Assembly (NCBI RefSeq): GCF_008386635.1
Contig: NZ_VUOE01000003.1
Span: 339,940 to 403,939 of the forward strand
Length of the DNA: 64,000 nucleotides
Origin: Maribacter flavus
Lineage (GTDB): Bacteria > Bacteroidota > Bacteroidia > Flavobacteriales > Flavobacteriaceae
Direction of reading: 5' to 3'
The notes beneath the pieces were generated by a model, which did not search any database, was not told the DNA's origin, and saw only the letters and a program-made list of their open reading frames with translations. This document shows, one piece after another, positions 16,523 through 23,576 of this stretch. Every line of letters starts with the position of its first letter. Positions within the stretch are counted from its first letter, which is position 1. The position numbers and the translations under genes are program-made.

Positions 16523-16557
16523 CTAACATCTAACATCTAACATCTAACATCTAACAT
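16523..16557 (-). repeat. heptanucleotide tandem repeat (ATGTTAG)n ending trpD
   Basis: Five perfect copies of CTAACAT (plus-strand reading) occupy 16523-16557. The trpD stop codon TAG (16551-16553) lies in the first unit on the minus strand. The unit differs from the one behind trpF but also ends in TTAG. Confidence 0.95.
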
Positions 16558-17546
16558 CGGCTTATTTCCTGTAATTTCTTTAATGCCGATAGTCCTTTGC
16601 CACTTTTTAGGGATTCCATGGCCAATTCAAATCCCTGTTTTGGGGATACCCCATTGACCGTACTTATAGCTATCCCCGCATTGGCACAGACCACATTGTT
16701 TTGTGCTTCCGTTCCCTTACCGTTTAGAACGTTCATAAATATTTGTGCCGATTCCGGTATGTCCTCGCCCCCCTCAATTTCCGAAGCTTTCACTTCAGAT
16801 ACACCAAAGTCCGAAGGCTTTAGAATATTCTCGGAACCATTTGATATGGTCTTTGTTTCGCCGGTCAGGCTTATTTCATCATACCCGTCCAAGGCATGTA
16901 AAACCGTAAAGTTCTTGTCAGTATTCTGATATAGATAGCCGTACATTCTAGCCAATTCCAAATTGAATACCCCCACCATTTGGTTCTTTGGAAAGGCCGG
17001 ATTTACCATGGGTCCCAACATGTTGAAAAAGGTCTTTACGGCCAATTCCCTTCGAATTGGGGCCACATTTTTCATTGCCGGATGAAAGAGTGGTGCATGA
17101 AGCACACAGATTCCGGCCTCATCGATGGATTTTCGAAGGAAGTCGGGCTCGTTACTGAATTTGATGCCCAAGAATTCCATGACATTGCTGCTGCCACATT
17201 TAGAAGATACCCCATAATTTCCGTGTTTGGTCACTTTTACACCGGCCCCTGCGGTAACAAAGGAGGCCAGAGTGGAAATATTGAAGGTGTCCTTGCCATC
17301 TCCTCCGGTTCCACAAAGATCGATCGGGTTGTATTCTGATAGATCGACGGCCAAACAAAGGTCCAGCAGCGCATCACGGAATCCCTCCAACTCTTCAATA
17401 GTGACGCTTCGCATCATGTACACTGTCAGAAAGGCCGCGATCTGACTGGTGTTGTAATCGCCCTTGGCGATGTTGACCAATATTTGCTTGGCATCCTCTT
17501 TTTCAAGGATTTCGTGATTGATTAGTCTATTTAGTGTTTCTTTCAT
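16551..17546 (-). CDS. trpD: anthranilate phosphoribosyltransferase
   Basis: The 331-residue enzyme transfers phosphoribosyl from PRPP to anthranilate. The PRPP-binding GTGGDGKDTFNIST and the anthranilate-site KHGNYGVSSKCGSSNVME are present. The C-terminus (ISRC) runs into the heptamer repeat that supplies the stop codon. Directly before its ATG lies a strong C/G-rich hairpin element (17547-17582), which may limit translation or pause transcription. Confidence 0.97.
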   Translation of the reverse strand: MKETLNRLINHEILEKEDAKQILVNIAKGDYNTSQIAAFLTVYMMRSVTIEELEGFRDALLDLCLAVDLSEYNPIDLCGTGGDGKDTFNISTLASFVTAGAGVKVTKHGNYGVSSKCGSSNVMEFLGIKFSNEPDFLRKSIDEAGICVLHAPLFHPAMKNVAPIRRELAVKTFFNMLGPMVNPAFPKNQMVGVFNLELARMYGYLYQNTDKNFTVLHALDGYDEISLTGETKTISNGSENILKPSDFGVSEVKASEIEGGEDIPESAQIFMNVLNGKGTEAQNNVVCANAGIAISTVNGVSPKQGFELAMESLKSGKGLSALKKLQEISRC

Positions 17547-17582
17547 AAGCCCCTCCCAACCCTCCCCAAGGGGGAGGGCTTT
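17547..17582. repeat. C/G-rich repeat element with hairpin before trpD
   Basis: The element ends in a palindrome CCCTCCCC-aa-GGGGGAGGG-like core (17560-17578). In plus-strand orientation it is followed by seven T residues and would look like a terminator. In the transcribed minus orientation the hairpin sits about 13 bases before the trpD ATG. It is related to the element translated within trpF. Confidence 0.8.
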
Positions 17583-17601
17583 TTTTATTGTTTTATGTTG
17601 G

Positions 17602-17638
17602 TTAGACCTGTCAGGTTTTTAAAATCTGACAGGTCTAA
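17602..17638. repeat. palindromic repeat in the trpG-trpD spacer
   Basis: TTAGACCTGTCAGGTTTT, a central T and AAAATCTGACAGGTCTAA form a 37-base near-perfect palindrome (one mismatch per arm). It is the same family as the 27-base palindrome inside trpF. It starts five bases after the trpG stop and could form a hairpin in the trp mRNA. Confidence 0.9.
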
Positions 17639-17643
17639 AAATC

Positions 17644-18222
17644 TTATTTCTTTTTCTGGCCGTTTAACCAGTTTTCTAATATCTTCTTTCCGTTTGGTGT
17701 TAAAACCGACTCTGGGTGGAACTGTACCGCCCTGATATCGTAAACCTTATGTCTTAGGGACATAATTTGTCCAGTTTCATCAAGGGAGGTTGCTTCCAAA
17801 CATTCGGGTAATTTAGGGTTCACCACCCAAGAATGATACCTTCCTATTTCTATTTCCGTTTCAAGTCCATCGAAAATATAGTCATCAACTATAATATTTA
17901 TTTTAGTAGCCACTCCATGGTAAACCTGGTCCAAATTTATAAGGGATCCCCCATAAACCTCCCCTATAGCCTGTTGACCTAGGCATACCCCAAAAATCCG
18001 TTTGGAGGGGCCATATTTTTCAATAATGGGTTTTAATAGCCCTGCTTCATCCGGGATACCCGGACCGGGTGAAAGTACTATTTCCTGATAGTTATCCACT
18101 TCCTCCAAGCTAAGTTGGTCATTTCTTTTTACGATTACTTCGCGGCCCAAATCCTCAAGATAGTGTACAAGGTTGAAGGTAAAACTATCGTAATTGTCTA
18201 TCATTAAAATCTTCCGTGCCAT
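17644..18222 (-). CDS. trpG: anthranilate synthase glutamine amidotransferase subunit
   Basis: The 192-residue class I glutaminase supplies ammonia to TrpE. GVCLGQQAIGEVYGG carries the nucleophilic cysteine, and VQFHPESVLTP carries the His/Glu pair. Its ATG follows the trpE stop with no gap, giving coupled translation. A PabA role in folate synthesis is also possible, since such subunits can be shared. Confidence 0.96.
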   Translation of the reverse strand: MARKILMIDNYDSFTFNLVHYLEDLGREVIVKRNDQLSLEEVDNYQEIVLSPGPGIPDEAGLLKPIIEKYGPSKRIFGVCLGQQAIGEVYGGSLINLDQVYHGVATKINIIVDDYIFDGLETEIEIGRYHSWVVNPKLPECLEATSLDETGQIMSLRHKVYDIRAVQFHPESVLTPNGKKILENWLNGQKKK

Positions 18223-19620
18223 TTAGATAGTTTCAGCAATTTCTAGGGCCTTATTTAATGCGCCCAATTTGTTATAGGTTTCTTGAAGTTCATCATTCGC
18301 ATCGGATGCGGCTACGAGCCCTGCACCGGCTTGGAAATGAAGTTCATGGTTTTTACTGAGGAAGGTTCTGATCATAATGGCGTGGTTAAAGTTTCCGTTA
18401 AAATCCATAAAACCAATGGCTCCGCCGTAATAACTTCGACTGGTTTTTTCATACTTTTCTATCAGTTGCATGGCCATATGTTTTGGCGCACCGCTCAAGG
18501 TGCCGGCCGGAAAGGTATCGGCAACTATTTTCAACGTAGAAATATCCGGTTTTTTCATCCCTGTTACCTTTGAAACCAAATGGATTACATGAGAAAAATA
18601 TTGTACTTCCCTGTAAGTGTCTACTTGGACCAAGTTTCCATTTCTGCTCAAGTCGTTTCGGGCCAAATCAACTAACATGACATGTTCACTGTTCTCCTTA
18701 TCATCCTGGGCCAGTTTTTTAGCGAGTTCCGCATCCTTTTCGTCGTTTCCGGTTCGTTTGTAGGTACCGGCAATGGGATGTATCTCGGCCTTTCCCTCCT
18801 TAACAATAAGTTGGGCTTCAGGGGAGCTTCCAAAAATCTTGAAATCGCCATAATCAAAAAAGAACAGATAGGGTGAAGGGTTTATAGAGCGTAAAGCCCT
18901 GTAAACGTTAAACTCGTCCCCTTTGAATTTTTGGGAGAACCTTCTGGAAAGTACCAACTGAAAAACATCGCCCCGTTTACAATGCTTTTTGGCCAGTTCC
19001 ACATGTTCCTTGTACTCTTCATCCTTCAGGTTGGTTTTGGCATCGCCTTCCTTGGAAAAATTATAGGATGCAAATGTGCGAACGTTCAATAGTCTCTCAA
19101 TCTCGGCAATGTTGTTTTCGGATTCAAAACAGTGTGCAAAGATGTAGGCCTCGTTCTTAAAATGGTTGATGGCGATGACATTCTTGTAAACGGCGTAAAA
19201 AATATCCGGAATCTCAACGGAATTTGGTTTTTTGGAAATGTCCACATCCTCAAAATAGCGGACGGCGTCGTACGCCATAAAACCAAAAAGACCGTTTGTA
19301 ATGAACTTAAAATCCTGTTTTGTGGTGTTGAAACTTTTTGCGAATGTGTCCATTTCATGGATTACATCCACATGGGCATCGATTTCAACCTTTTCCTTTG
19401 AACCATCTGGAAACTCTTTTGAAATACATTCATTTTGAACCTTGATGGAAGCAATGGGATTACAGCAGATATAGGAAAAACTGTTATCGTTGGCATGATA
19501 GTCGCTACTTTCCAGCAAGATGCTGTTGGGAAACTTATCCCTTATTTTTAAGTAGACGCTTACGGGGGTTATGGTATCCGCAAGAATTTTTTTTGAGTAT
19601 GTCTTAATTTTAAATGACAT
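18223..19620 (-). CDS. trpE: anthranilate synthase component I
   Basis: The 465-residue chorismate-using enzyme makes anthranilate with TrpG. SSPEAQL, PIAGTYKRTG, SEHVMLVDLARNDLSR, FPAGTLSGAPK and the C-terminal GAGLVAASD are conserved chorismate-binding signatures. The N-terminal LLESSDYHANDNSFSYI contains the LLES element where tryptophan binds for feedback inhibition in this family. It is the first structural gene after the leader peptide and terminator. Confidence 0.97.
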   Translation of the reverse strand: MSFKIKTYSKKILADTITPVSVYLKIRDKFPNSILLESSDYHANDNSFSYICCNPIASIKVQNECISKEFPDGSKEKVEIDAHVDVIHEMDTFAKSFNTTKQDFKFITNGLFGFMAYDAVRYFEDVDISKKPNSVEIPDIFYAVYKNVIAINHFKNEAYIFAHCFESENNIAEIERLLNVRTFASYNFSKEGDAKTNLKDEEYKEHVELAKKHCKRGDVFQLVLSRRFSQKFKGDEFNVYRALRSINPSPYLFFFDYGDFKIFGSSPEAQLIVKEGKAEIHPIAGTYKRTGNDEKDAELAKKLAQDDKENSEHVMLVDLARNDLSRNGNLVQVDTYREVQYFSHVIHLVSKVTGMKKPDISTLKIVADTFPAGTLSGAPKHMAMQLIEKYEKTSRSYYGGAIGFMDFNGNFNHAIMIRTFLSKNHELHFQAGAGLVAASDANDELQETYNKLGALNKALEIAETI

Positions 19621-19636
19621 GATACAATTGAAAATT

Positions 19637-19664
19637 AAAAAAGGCCTGTCGTGATGACAAGCCT
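19637..19664 (-). terminator. trp attenuator terminator
   Basis: In the transcript AGGCUUGUC (19664-19656), loop AUCAC and GACAGGCCU (19650-19642, one G-U pair) are followed by a U-run (six U at 19642-19637, counting the last stem base). The hairpin lies between the leader peptide stop and the trpE ATG, 16 bases from the latter. This is the layout of a transcription attenuator. I could not identify the antiterminator with confidence. Confidence 0.85.
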
Positions 19665-19690
19665 CTATATTATTTACATGGAGAACCAGC

Positions 19691-19744
19691 TCACGAATAC
19701 CGTCGCAAGTTGTTCCACCACCAGATATTTTTTACTACTAACAT
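19691..19744 (-). CDS. trpL: trp operon leader peptide with three tandem Trp codons
   Basis: A 17-codon frame starts at ATG 19744 and ends at TGA 19691-19693. It encodes MLVVKNIWWWNNLRRYS with three consecutive TGG codons. Tryptophan is the rarest residue, so WWW in a tiny frame between a promoter and an intrinsic terminator, ahead of trpE, is strong evidence for a leader peptide. Its translation senses charged tRNA-Trp. The stop is 27 bases before the terminator stem. The predicted transcript starts only a few bases before the ATG, so the leader is almost leaderless. Confidence 0.88.
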   Translation of the reverse strand: MLVVKNIWWWNNLRRYS

Positions 19745-19749
19745 GGGTG

Positions 19750-19780
19750 TAAATATAGAAAGGAAAATGAAAGTCTCAAA
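19750..19780 (-). promoter_or_regulatory. trp operon promoter
   Basis: On the minus strand TTTG (19780-19777), a 19-base spacer and TATATTTA (19757-19750, one mismatch to TAnnTTTG) lie just before the leader ATG at 19744. The spacing fits the Bacteroidota sigma factor. Confidence 0.7.
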
Positions 19781-19788
19781 TTTTCTTT

Positions 19789-19824
19789 CAAAAAAAAATC
19801 CCTCTAGAAAAACTTTCCAAGGGA
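19789..19824 (-). terminator. terminator after the yceI-family gene
   Basis: TCCCT (in transcript order from 19824) pairs with AGGGA (ending 19799) around a long AT-rich loop, followed by a run of ten T on the minus strand. It separates the upstream transcript from the trp promoter nine bases further on. Confidence 0.55.
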
Positions 19825-19852
19825 CTTTAATTTAAAATGGGTGTATTACCTT

Positions 19853-20434
19853 TTATAAGGCTAAATCAACGACCAAGTCAAACTCATCGTAAATCGCTTT
19901 GTCCCCAAGATTGTCAAAAAAGCTTCCAGAACCATAGCGAACATCGTACTTTGCCCTGTCTACCTTAAGGGTAGCGGTGGCCTTATTTTCGTAAATGGAA
20001 ACCACAAAGGTTACTGGATTTGTCTTTCCTTTGATGGTCAAGTCTCCCTTCACGGAATAGGAGTTCTTGTTCATGGATTCTGCGGAAGTGATTACCAATT
20101 TTGCGGTCGGGTGATTTTCAACACCAAAGAAATCGTCTGATTTTAAGTGTCCTTCCAATTTTTCCTTTCCTTCACCTGCGGCCATGTCCAAGTTGGTAAT
20201 GGAAGTCATATCCACCACAAACTCACCGCCTGTAAGTTTGTTGCCGTCCATTTCCAAATGGCCGGATTTAAGGTCGATCGTTCCTTCGTGGGAACCGGTC
20301 ACTTTATACCCTTTCCAAGTAATCTTACTTTCGCTAACGTTCACTTCTTTCTTCTCTCCGTCGATTGGGGAGTTGGCCGTTGCGGAAAATCCGAATACTA
20401 GAGCCAATGCAATGCTTAAAACTGATTTTTTCAT
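19853..20434 (-). CDS. YceI-family periplasmic lipid-binding protein
   Basis: The 193-residue protein starts with a signal peptide (MKKSVLSIALALVFGFSATA). The mature part is a YceI-type lipocalin-like beta barrel (ITWKGYKVTGSHEGTIDLKSG, HLKSDDFFGVENHPTAKL, GDLTIKGKTNPVTF). YceI proteins bind polyisoprenoid or other amphiphilic molecules. It follows the nitroreductase gene by 35 bases and is likely the third gene of the MarR-led transcript. Confidence 0.9.
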   Translation of the reverse strand: MKKSVLSIALALVFGFSATANSPIDGEKKEVNVSESKITWKGYKVTGSHEGTIDLKSGHLEMDGNKLTGGEFVVDMTSITNLDMAAGEGKEKLEGHLKSDDFFGVENHPTAKLVITSAESMNKNSYSVKGDLTIKGKTNPVTFVVSIYENKATATLKVDRAKYDVRYGSGSFFDNLGDKAIYDEFDLVVDLAL

Positions 20435-20469
20435 GTTTCTAATTTAAATGTTTGAATACTAATTTTTGT

Positions 20470-21102
20470 TTATAAATGGGTGAATAATCTTTCTTTTGGG
20501 TAACGAACTTTTGGTAGGTGCTGGGTTTCATCGGATGACGCCCTGTAGCCAATGGCCAATACGACCGAAGCATTTAGGTTGGCTTCCTTCAGCCCCAATA
20601 TTTCATTGTACTTTTCATTCTCAAAACTTTCAATGGGGCAAGTATCAATTTTCATGGAGGCGGCCACGGTCATTAAATTACCAAGGGCCAAATATACCTG
20701 CCTGGCCGTCCAGCTATTTTTGTGTTCATTGGGGAGTCCCATTAGTTTCGACTTCATAAAATCCGAATACCCTTTAACGGCTTCATGGGTAATGCCCCGG
20801 GTCTGAACCACATTGTCCAAATAATCGTCTACCAAATCCTCACCAAAAGAATTTTTGTTGGCAAACACGATGACATGGGAGGCATCCGTTATTTGTGATT
20901 GGTTCCATGTGACAGGTTTTAATTTTTCCCTGAGTTCTTTATTTTCGATTACGAAAATATGGTAAGGTTGGAGGCCATAGGATGATGCGCTCAGTCTAGT
21001 TGCTTCCAAAAGTGTTTCCAAATCCTCCGAATTAACCTTCTTGGTCGTATCGAATTTTTTGGTAGCGTAGCGCCAATTCAAATCATGTATAATGTCCTTC
21101 AT
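20470..21102 (-). CDS. NAD(P)H-dependent nitroreductase-family oxidoreductase
   Basis: The 210-residue flavoprotein resembles NfsB-type nitroreductases: RYATKKFD near the start, TRLSASSYGLQPYHIFVIEN for FMN contact, ALGNLMTVAASMKIDTCPIESF in the middle and LAIGYR near the end. Such enzymes reduce nitroaromatics and quinones with FMN. It is four bases from the marR gene, so its expression should respond to that regulator. Confidence 0.92.
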   Translation of the reverse strand: MKDIIHDLNWRYATKKFDTTKKVNSEDLETLLEATRLSASSYGLQPYHIFVIENKELREKLKPVTWNQSQITDASHVIVFANKNSFGEDLVDDYLDNVVQTRGITHEAVKGYSDFMKSKLMGLPNEHKNSWTARQVYLALGNLMTVAASMKIDTCPIESFENEKYNEILGLKEANLNASVVLAIGYRASSDETQHLPKVRYPKERLFTHL

Positions 21103-21106
21103 TTCC

Positions 21107-21553
21107 TTAAAATTTATCCAATAGACTATTTAACTCTTTTAACTCGGTCGTAGAAAAGTTCTTAAGAATGTCCTTTTCCATTTCAAATTTTATGCCATCG
21201 ATTTCATTTAAAACATCCAAACCTTTTGTAGTGATTTTAATTTCTACTTTCCTTCTGTTCTGCGGACATATTTTTCTAATGACATAATCTTTGGCCAACA
21301 ATTTGTCAACCAACCTTGTAGTATTGCTCATTTTCGTGACCATCCTTTCATTTATGGTGGATAGGTTGGCAGGCTTATTTTCCTGGCCCCTTAAAATGCG
21401 CAACACATTGAACTGTTGAATGGAAATTCCAAAGGGTTTTAACGAGGCCGACATCATTTCATTAATCTTGTTGGTAACCAATGTCAGATGAATGATGGTC
21501 CTCGCTTCCAAGGGAATTTCTTTTTTTGTTTTTATGATTTTCTCAACGTTCAT
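21107..21553 (-). CDS. MarR-family transcriptional regulator
   Basis: From ATG 21553 the product has 148 residues with the MarR winged helix: PFGISIQQFNVLRIL, LSTINERMVTKMSNTTRLVDKLLAKDYV as the recognition region, and RRKVEIKITTKGLDVL as the wing. A TTG two codons upstream is possible but less likely. It probably represses its own operon (marR, nitroreductase, yceI) through the palindrome at 21565-21580. The ligand may be an aromatic or redox-active compound. Confidence 0.92.
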   Translation of the reverse strand: MNVEKIIKTKKEIPLEARTIIHLTLVTNKINEMMSASLKPFGISIQQFNVLRILRGQENKPANLSTINERMVTKMSNTTRLVDKLLAKDYVIRKICPQNRRKVEIKITTKGLDVLNEIDGIKFEMEKDILKNFSTTELKELNSLLDKF

Positions 21554-21564
21554 GTACAAACAAT

Positions 21565-21583
21565 ATTTGTATATACAAATGTA
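21565..21583 (-). promoter_or_regulatory. MarR operator overlapping the -7 element
   Basis: ATTTGTATATACAAAT (21565-21580) is a perfect 16-base palindrome. On the minus strand the -7 element TACATTTG (21583-21576, full consensus match) overlaps it, so a bound repressor would block the marR promoter. The palindrome ends 11 bases before the ATG. Confidence 0.7.
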
Positions 21584-21640
21584 TGTCGGTTCACAGGAAT
21601 TATCCTAATGCAACCGATTTAATTTTTTGTTAAAATTATT

Positions 21641-21673
21641 TTTGACCGATTTCAAATAGATCCGTTATTTTTG
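21641..21673 (+). promoter_or_regulatory. promoter of the rhodanese gene
   Basis: TTTG (21641-21644), a 21-base spacer and TATTTTTG (21666-21673, full match) form a good promoter. The TTG at 21671 lies within the -7 box, so translation must begin at the ATG at 21686. Confidence 0.65.
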
Positions 21674-21685
21674 AAAAAAACTATT

Positions 21686-21997
21686 ATGGCAGACTTATCG
21701 CAAGAGGAATGGGCCTCTAGGCTAGCGCAGGACGACAATGCAATCATTTTGGATGTGCGTACCGATACCGAAGTCGAGGAAGGGTTTATACCCAATTCGG
21801 TCAATATCGATATTTATAAAGGTCAAGGATTTATAGATGAACTTGAAAAGATGGACAAATCAAAGAACTATTACGTTTATTGTAGGTCCGGCAATAGATC
21901 TGGTCAGGCATGTGCCATCATGAACAGTCTTGGTTTTGAAAACGCCTTTAATCTGGAAGGAGGATTTATGAACTGGGAAGGCGAAGTGGCCGAGTAA
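21686..21997 (+). CDS. single-domain rhodanese-like protein
   Basis: From the ATG at 21686 the product is 103 residues, one rhodanese domain. NAIILDVRTDTEVEEGFIPN is the typical first half, and YCRSGNRSGQA carries the active-site loop with the cysteine that accepts sulfane sulfur. Such proteins move sulfur between carriers. There is no signal peptide. It is divergent from marR, with a terminator 24 bases after its stop. Confidence 0.92.
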   Translation: MADLSQEEWASRLAQDDNAIILDVRTDTEVEEGFIPNSVNIDIYKGQGFIDELEKMDKSKNYYVYCRSGNRSGQACAIMNSLGFENAFNLEGGFMNWEGEVAE

Positions 21998-22021
21998 AAT
22001 GGATTTAAATTCTTAATTTGG

Positions 22022-22046
22022 AGACCCGCATCTAGCGGGTCTTTTT
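22022..22046 (+). terminator. terminator after the rhodanese gene
   Basis: AGACCCGC-atcta-GCGGGTCT followed by TTTTT forms a clean intrinsic terminator. It ends only nine bases before the next ATG, so the following gene relies on read-through or on a promoter hidden in this short stretch. Confidence 0.85.
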
Positions 22047-22055
22047 AATTCTACC

Positions 22056-23336
22056 ATGCGCGAAGACCTGTTGCACTACATCTGGAATTTTAAAAAATAT
22101 CCCCAACAGGGATTAAGGACCACGAATGGGGATAATCTCTCCATAATCAATACCGGTTCCCACAATCATTTGCATGGTCCCGATTTTTTCAATGCCCAGG
22201 TACGGATAGGAGATCAGCTTTGGGCGGGGAACGTTGAAATCCACGTAAATGCATCGGACTGGTACGCGCACCATCATGAGAAGGATTCGAATTATGACAA
22301 TGTTATACTTCACGTAGTCTGGAACGATGATGTATCGGTATACCGAAAGGATGGTACGGAAATACCCACCTTGGAACTAAAAAATCGGATAGATTCCCAT
22401 TTGTTGGAAACATATCGGGAACTGATGAAGGCCAATTCAGGGAAATTTATCAATTGCGAAAAGAACATTGCAGAAATCCCGGAATTCGATTTCAATAATT
22501 GGCTGGAGCGTATGTTTCTGGAGCGCTTGGAGGAAAAATCCAAGGTAATTGAGAAACTTCTTCAAACCTTTAAAAATGACTGGGAAAAAGTGTTGTTTAC
22601 CTTATTGTTGAAAAACTTCGGCTCAAAAATAAATGGCGACGCCTTTTTCCAGTTGGGCAAGAATTTGAATTTTTCCAAGGTTAGGCACTTACTGGGTAAA
22701 CCCTTGGAATTGGAAAGCTTGTTATTTGGGATGGCAGGGCTATTGGAATCTGAAGAAGGGCTAGACTACTATTATAAGGAGCTGCAGGGTTCCTACAGGT
22801 TTTTAAGTGCCAAATATGAATTGGGGAATATTCCAATTTCAAACGTTTCCTTCTTTAAATTAAGACCACCAAATTTTCCAACCATACGCTTGTCCCAATT
22901 TGCCATGTTGTATGCATCTTCCCATAATTTGTTCCGCGACCTAATACACGGTCCTGAAATGGAACTTTATGGCCTCTTCAAGGTAAAGGCCAGTTCCTAT
23001 TGGGATACCCATTACAATTTTGGCAAGGAATCCCAAAAGTCGCCCAAAACGATTTCTAAAAGTTTTGTGGACCTGTTGATAATAAACACCATCATTCCCT
23101 TGCGGTTCTGTTATTTCAGACAAAAGGGCAACTACAATTCAGATTCCTTGCTTTCCATAATGCAAGATTTAGGCGAAGAAAAGAATAGTATCATTGAGAA
23201 TTTCAAACTTTTGGGCGTTCGTGTGGGTACGGCTTTTAAGAGTCAGGCACTATTACAACTGTACACTAATTATTGTACCAAGAATAAATGTCTTGACTGT
23301 GCCGTTGGGAACAGATTATTGAATTTAAAATCCTAA
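22056..23336 (+). CDS. DUF2851 family protein
   Basis: The 426-residue protein matches the Bacteroidota family DUF2851 (HNHLHGPDFFNAQVRIGDQLWAGNVEIHV, WYAHHHEKDSNYDNVILHVV). These are well conserved but uncharacterised. The histidine-rich, strand-forming N-terminal segment suggests a nuclease- or metal-type fold, but this is not established. A CxxxxxCxxC-like cluster near the C-terminus (CTKNKCLDCAVG) may bind metal. It heads an apparent operon with the PspC-like and K+ channel genes (gaps of 10 and 2 bases). Confidence 0.85.
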   Translation: MREDLLHYIWNFKKYPQQGLRTTNGDNLSIINTGSHNHLHGPDFFNAQVRIGDQLWAGNVEIHVNASDWYAHHHEKDSNYDNVILHVVWNDDVSVYRKDGTEIPTLELKNRIDSHLLETYRELMKANSGKFINCEKNIAEIPEFDFNNWLERMFLERLEEKSKVIEKLLQTFKNDWEKVLFTLLLKNFGSKINGDAFFQLGKNLNFSKVRHLLGKPLELESLLFGMAGLLESEEGLDYYYKELQGSYRFLSAKYELGNIPISNVSFFKLRPPNFPTIRLSQFAMLYASSHNLFRDLIHGPEMELYGLFKVKASSYWDTHYNFGKESQKSPKTISKSFVDLLIINTIIPLRFCYFRQKGNYNSDSLLSIMQDLGEEKNSIIENFKLLGVRVGTAFKSQALLQLYTNYCTKNKCLDCAVGNRLLNLKS

Positions 23337-23346
23337 TTTTACTTTT

Positions 23347-23574
23347 ATGGACATCTTATATAATTTGTTGCATTATCTTCAGAAAAGGGGTTTTGAGGTA
23401 TGTAGAAGGATTGCGGACCGACTTGGAATTAGGGCAAGGGTGGTACGAACTTCCTTCATTTACCTAACCTTCGTAACCCTTGGATTTGGATTTGCATTGT
23501 ACTTGTTTTTGGCATTTTGGTTAAAGATCAAGGATTTGATTTATACCAAAAGAACTTCCGTATTTGATTTATAA
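23347..23574 (+). CDS. small PspC-like membrane protein
   Basis: The 75-residue protein resembles the PspC domain: a short N-terminal part with CRRIADRLGIRARVVRTSFI and one hydrophobic helix (FIYLTFVTLGFGFALYLFLAFWL, about residues 37-59). PspC proteins are linked to membrane stress. It sits between DUF2851 and the channel gene, two bases before the latter. Confidence 0.8.
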   Translation: MDILYNLLHYLQKRGFEVCRRIADRLGIRARVVRTSFIYLTFVTLGFGFALYLFLAFWLKIKDLIYTKRTSVFDL

Positions 23575-23576
23575 TC

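Noticed and set aside
14926..16557. Heptamer arrays as CRISPR
   Set aside because: The units are 7 bases and directly tandem, with no spacers or cas genes.
19637..19744. T-box or other riboswitch for the trp leader
   Set aside because: The leader is only about 125 nt, lacks the T-box sequence and specifier stem, and the WWW frame explains it better.
21671..21685. TTG at 21671 as the start of the rhodanese gene
   Set aside because: It lies inside the -7 promoter box; the ATG at 21686 fits the domain start.
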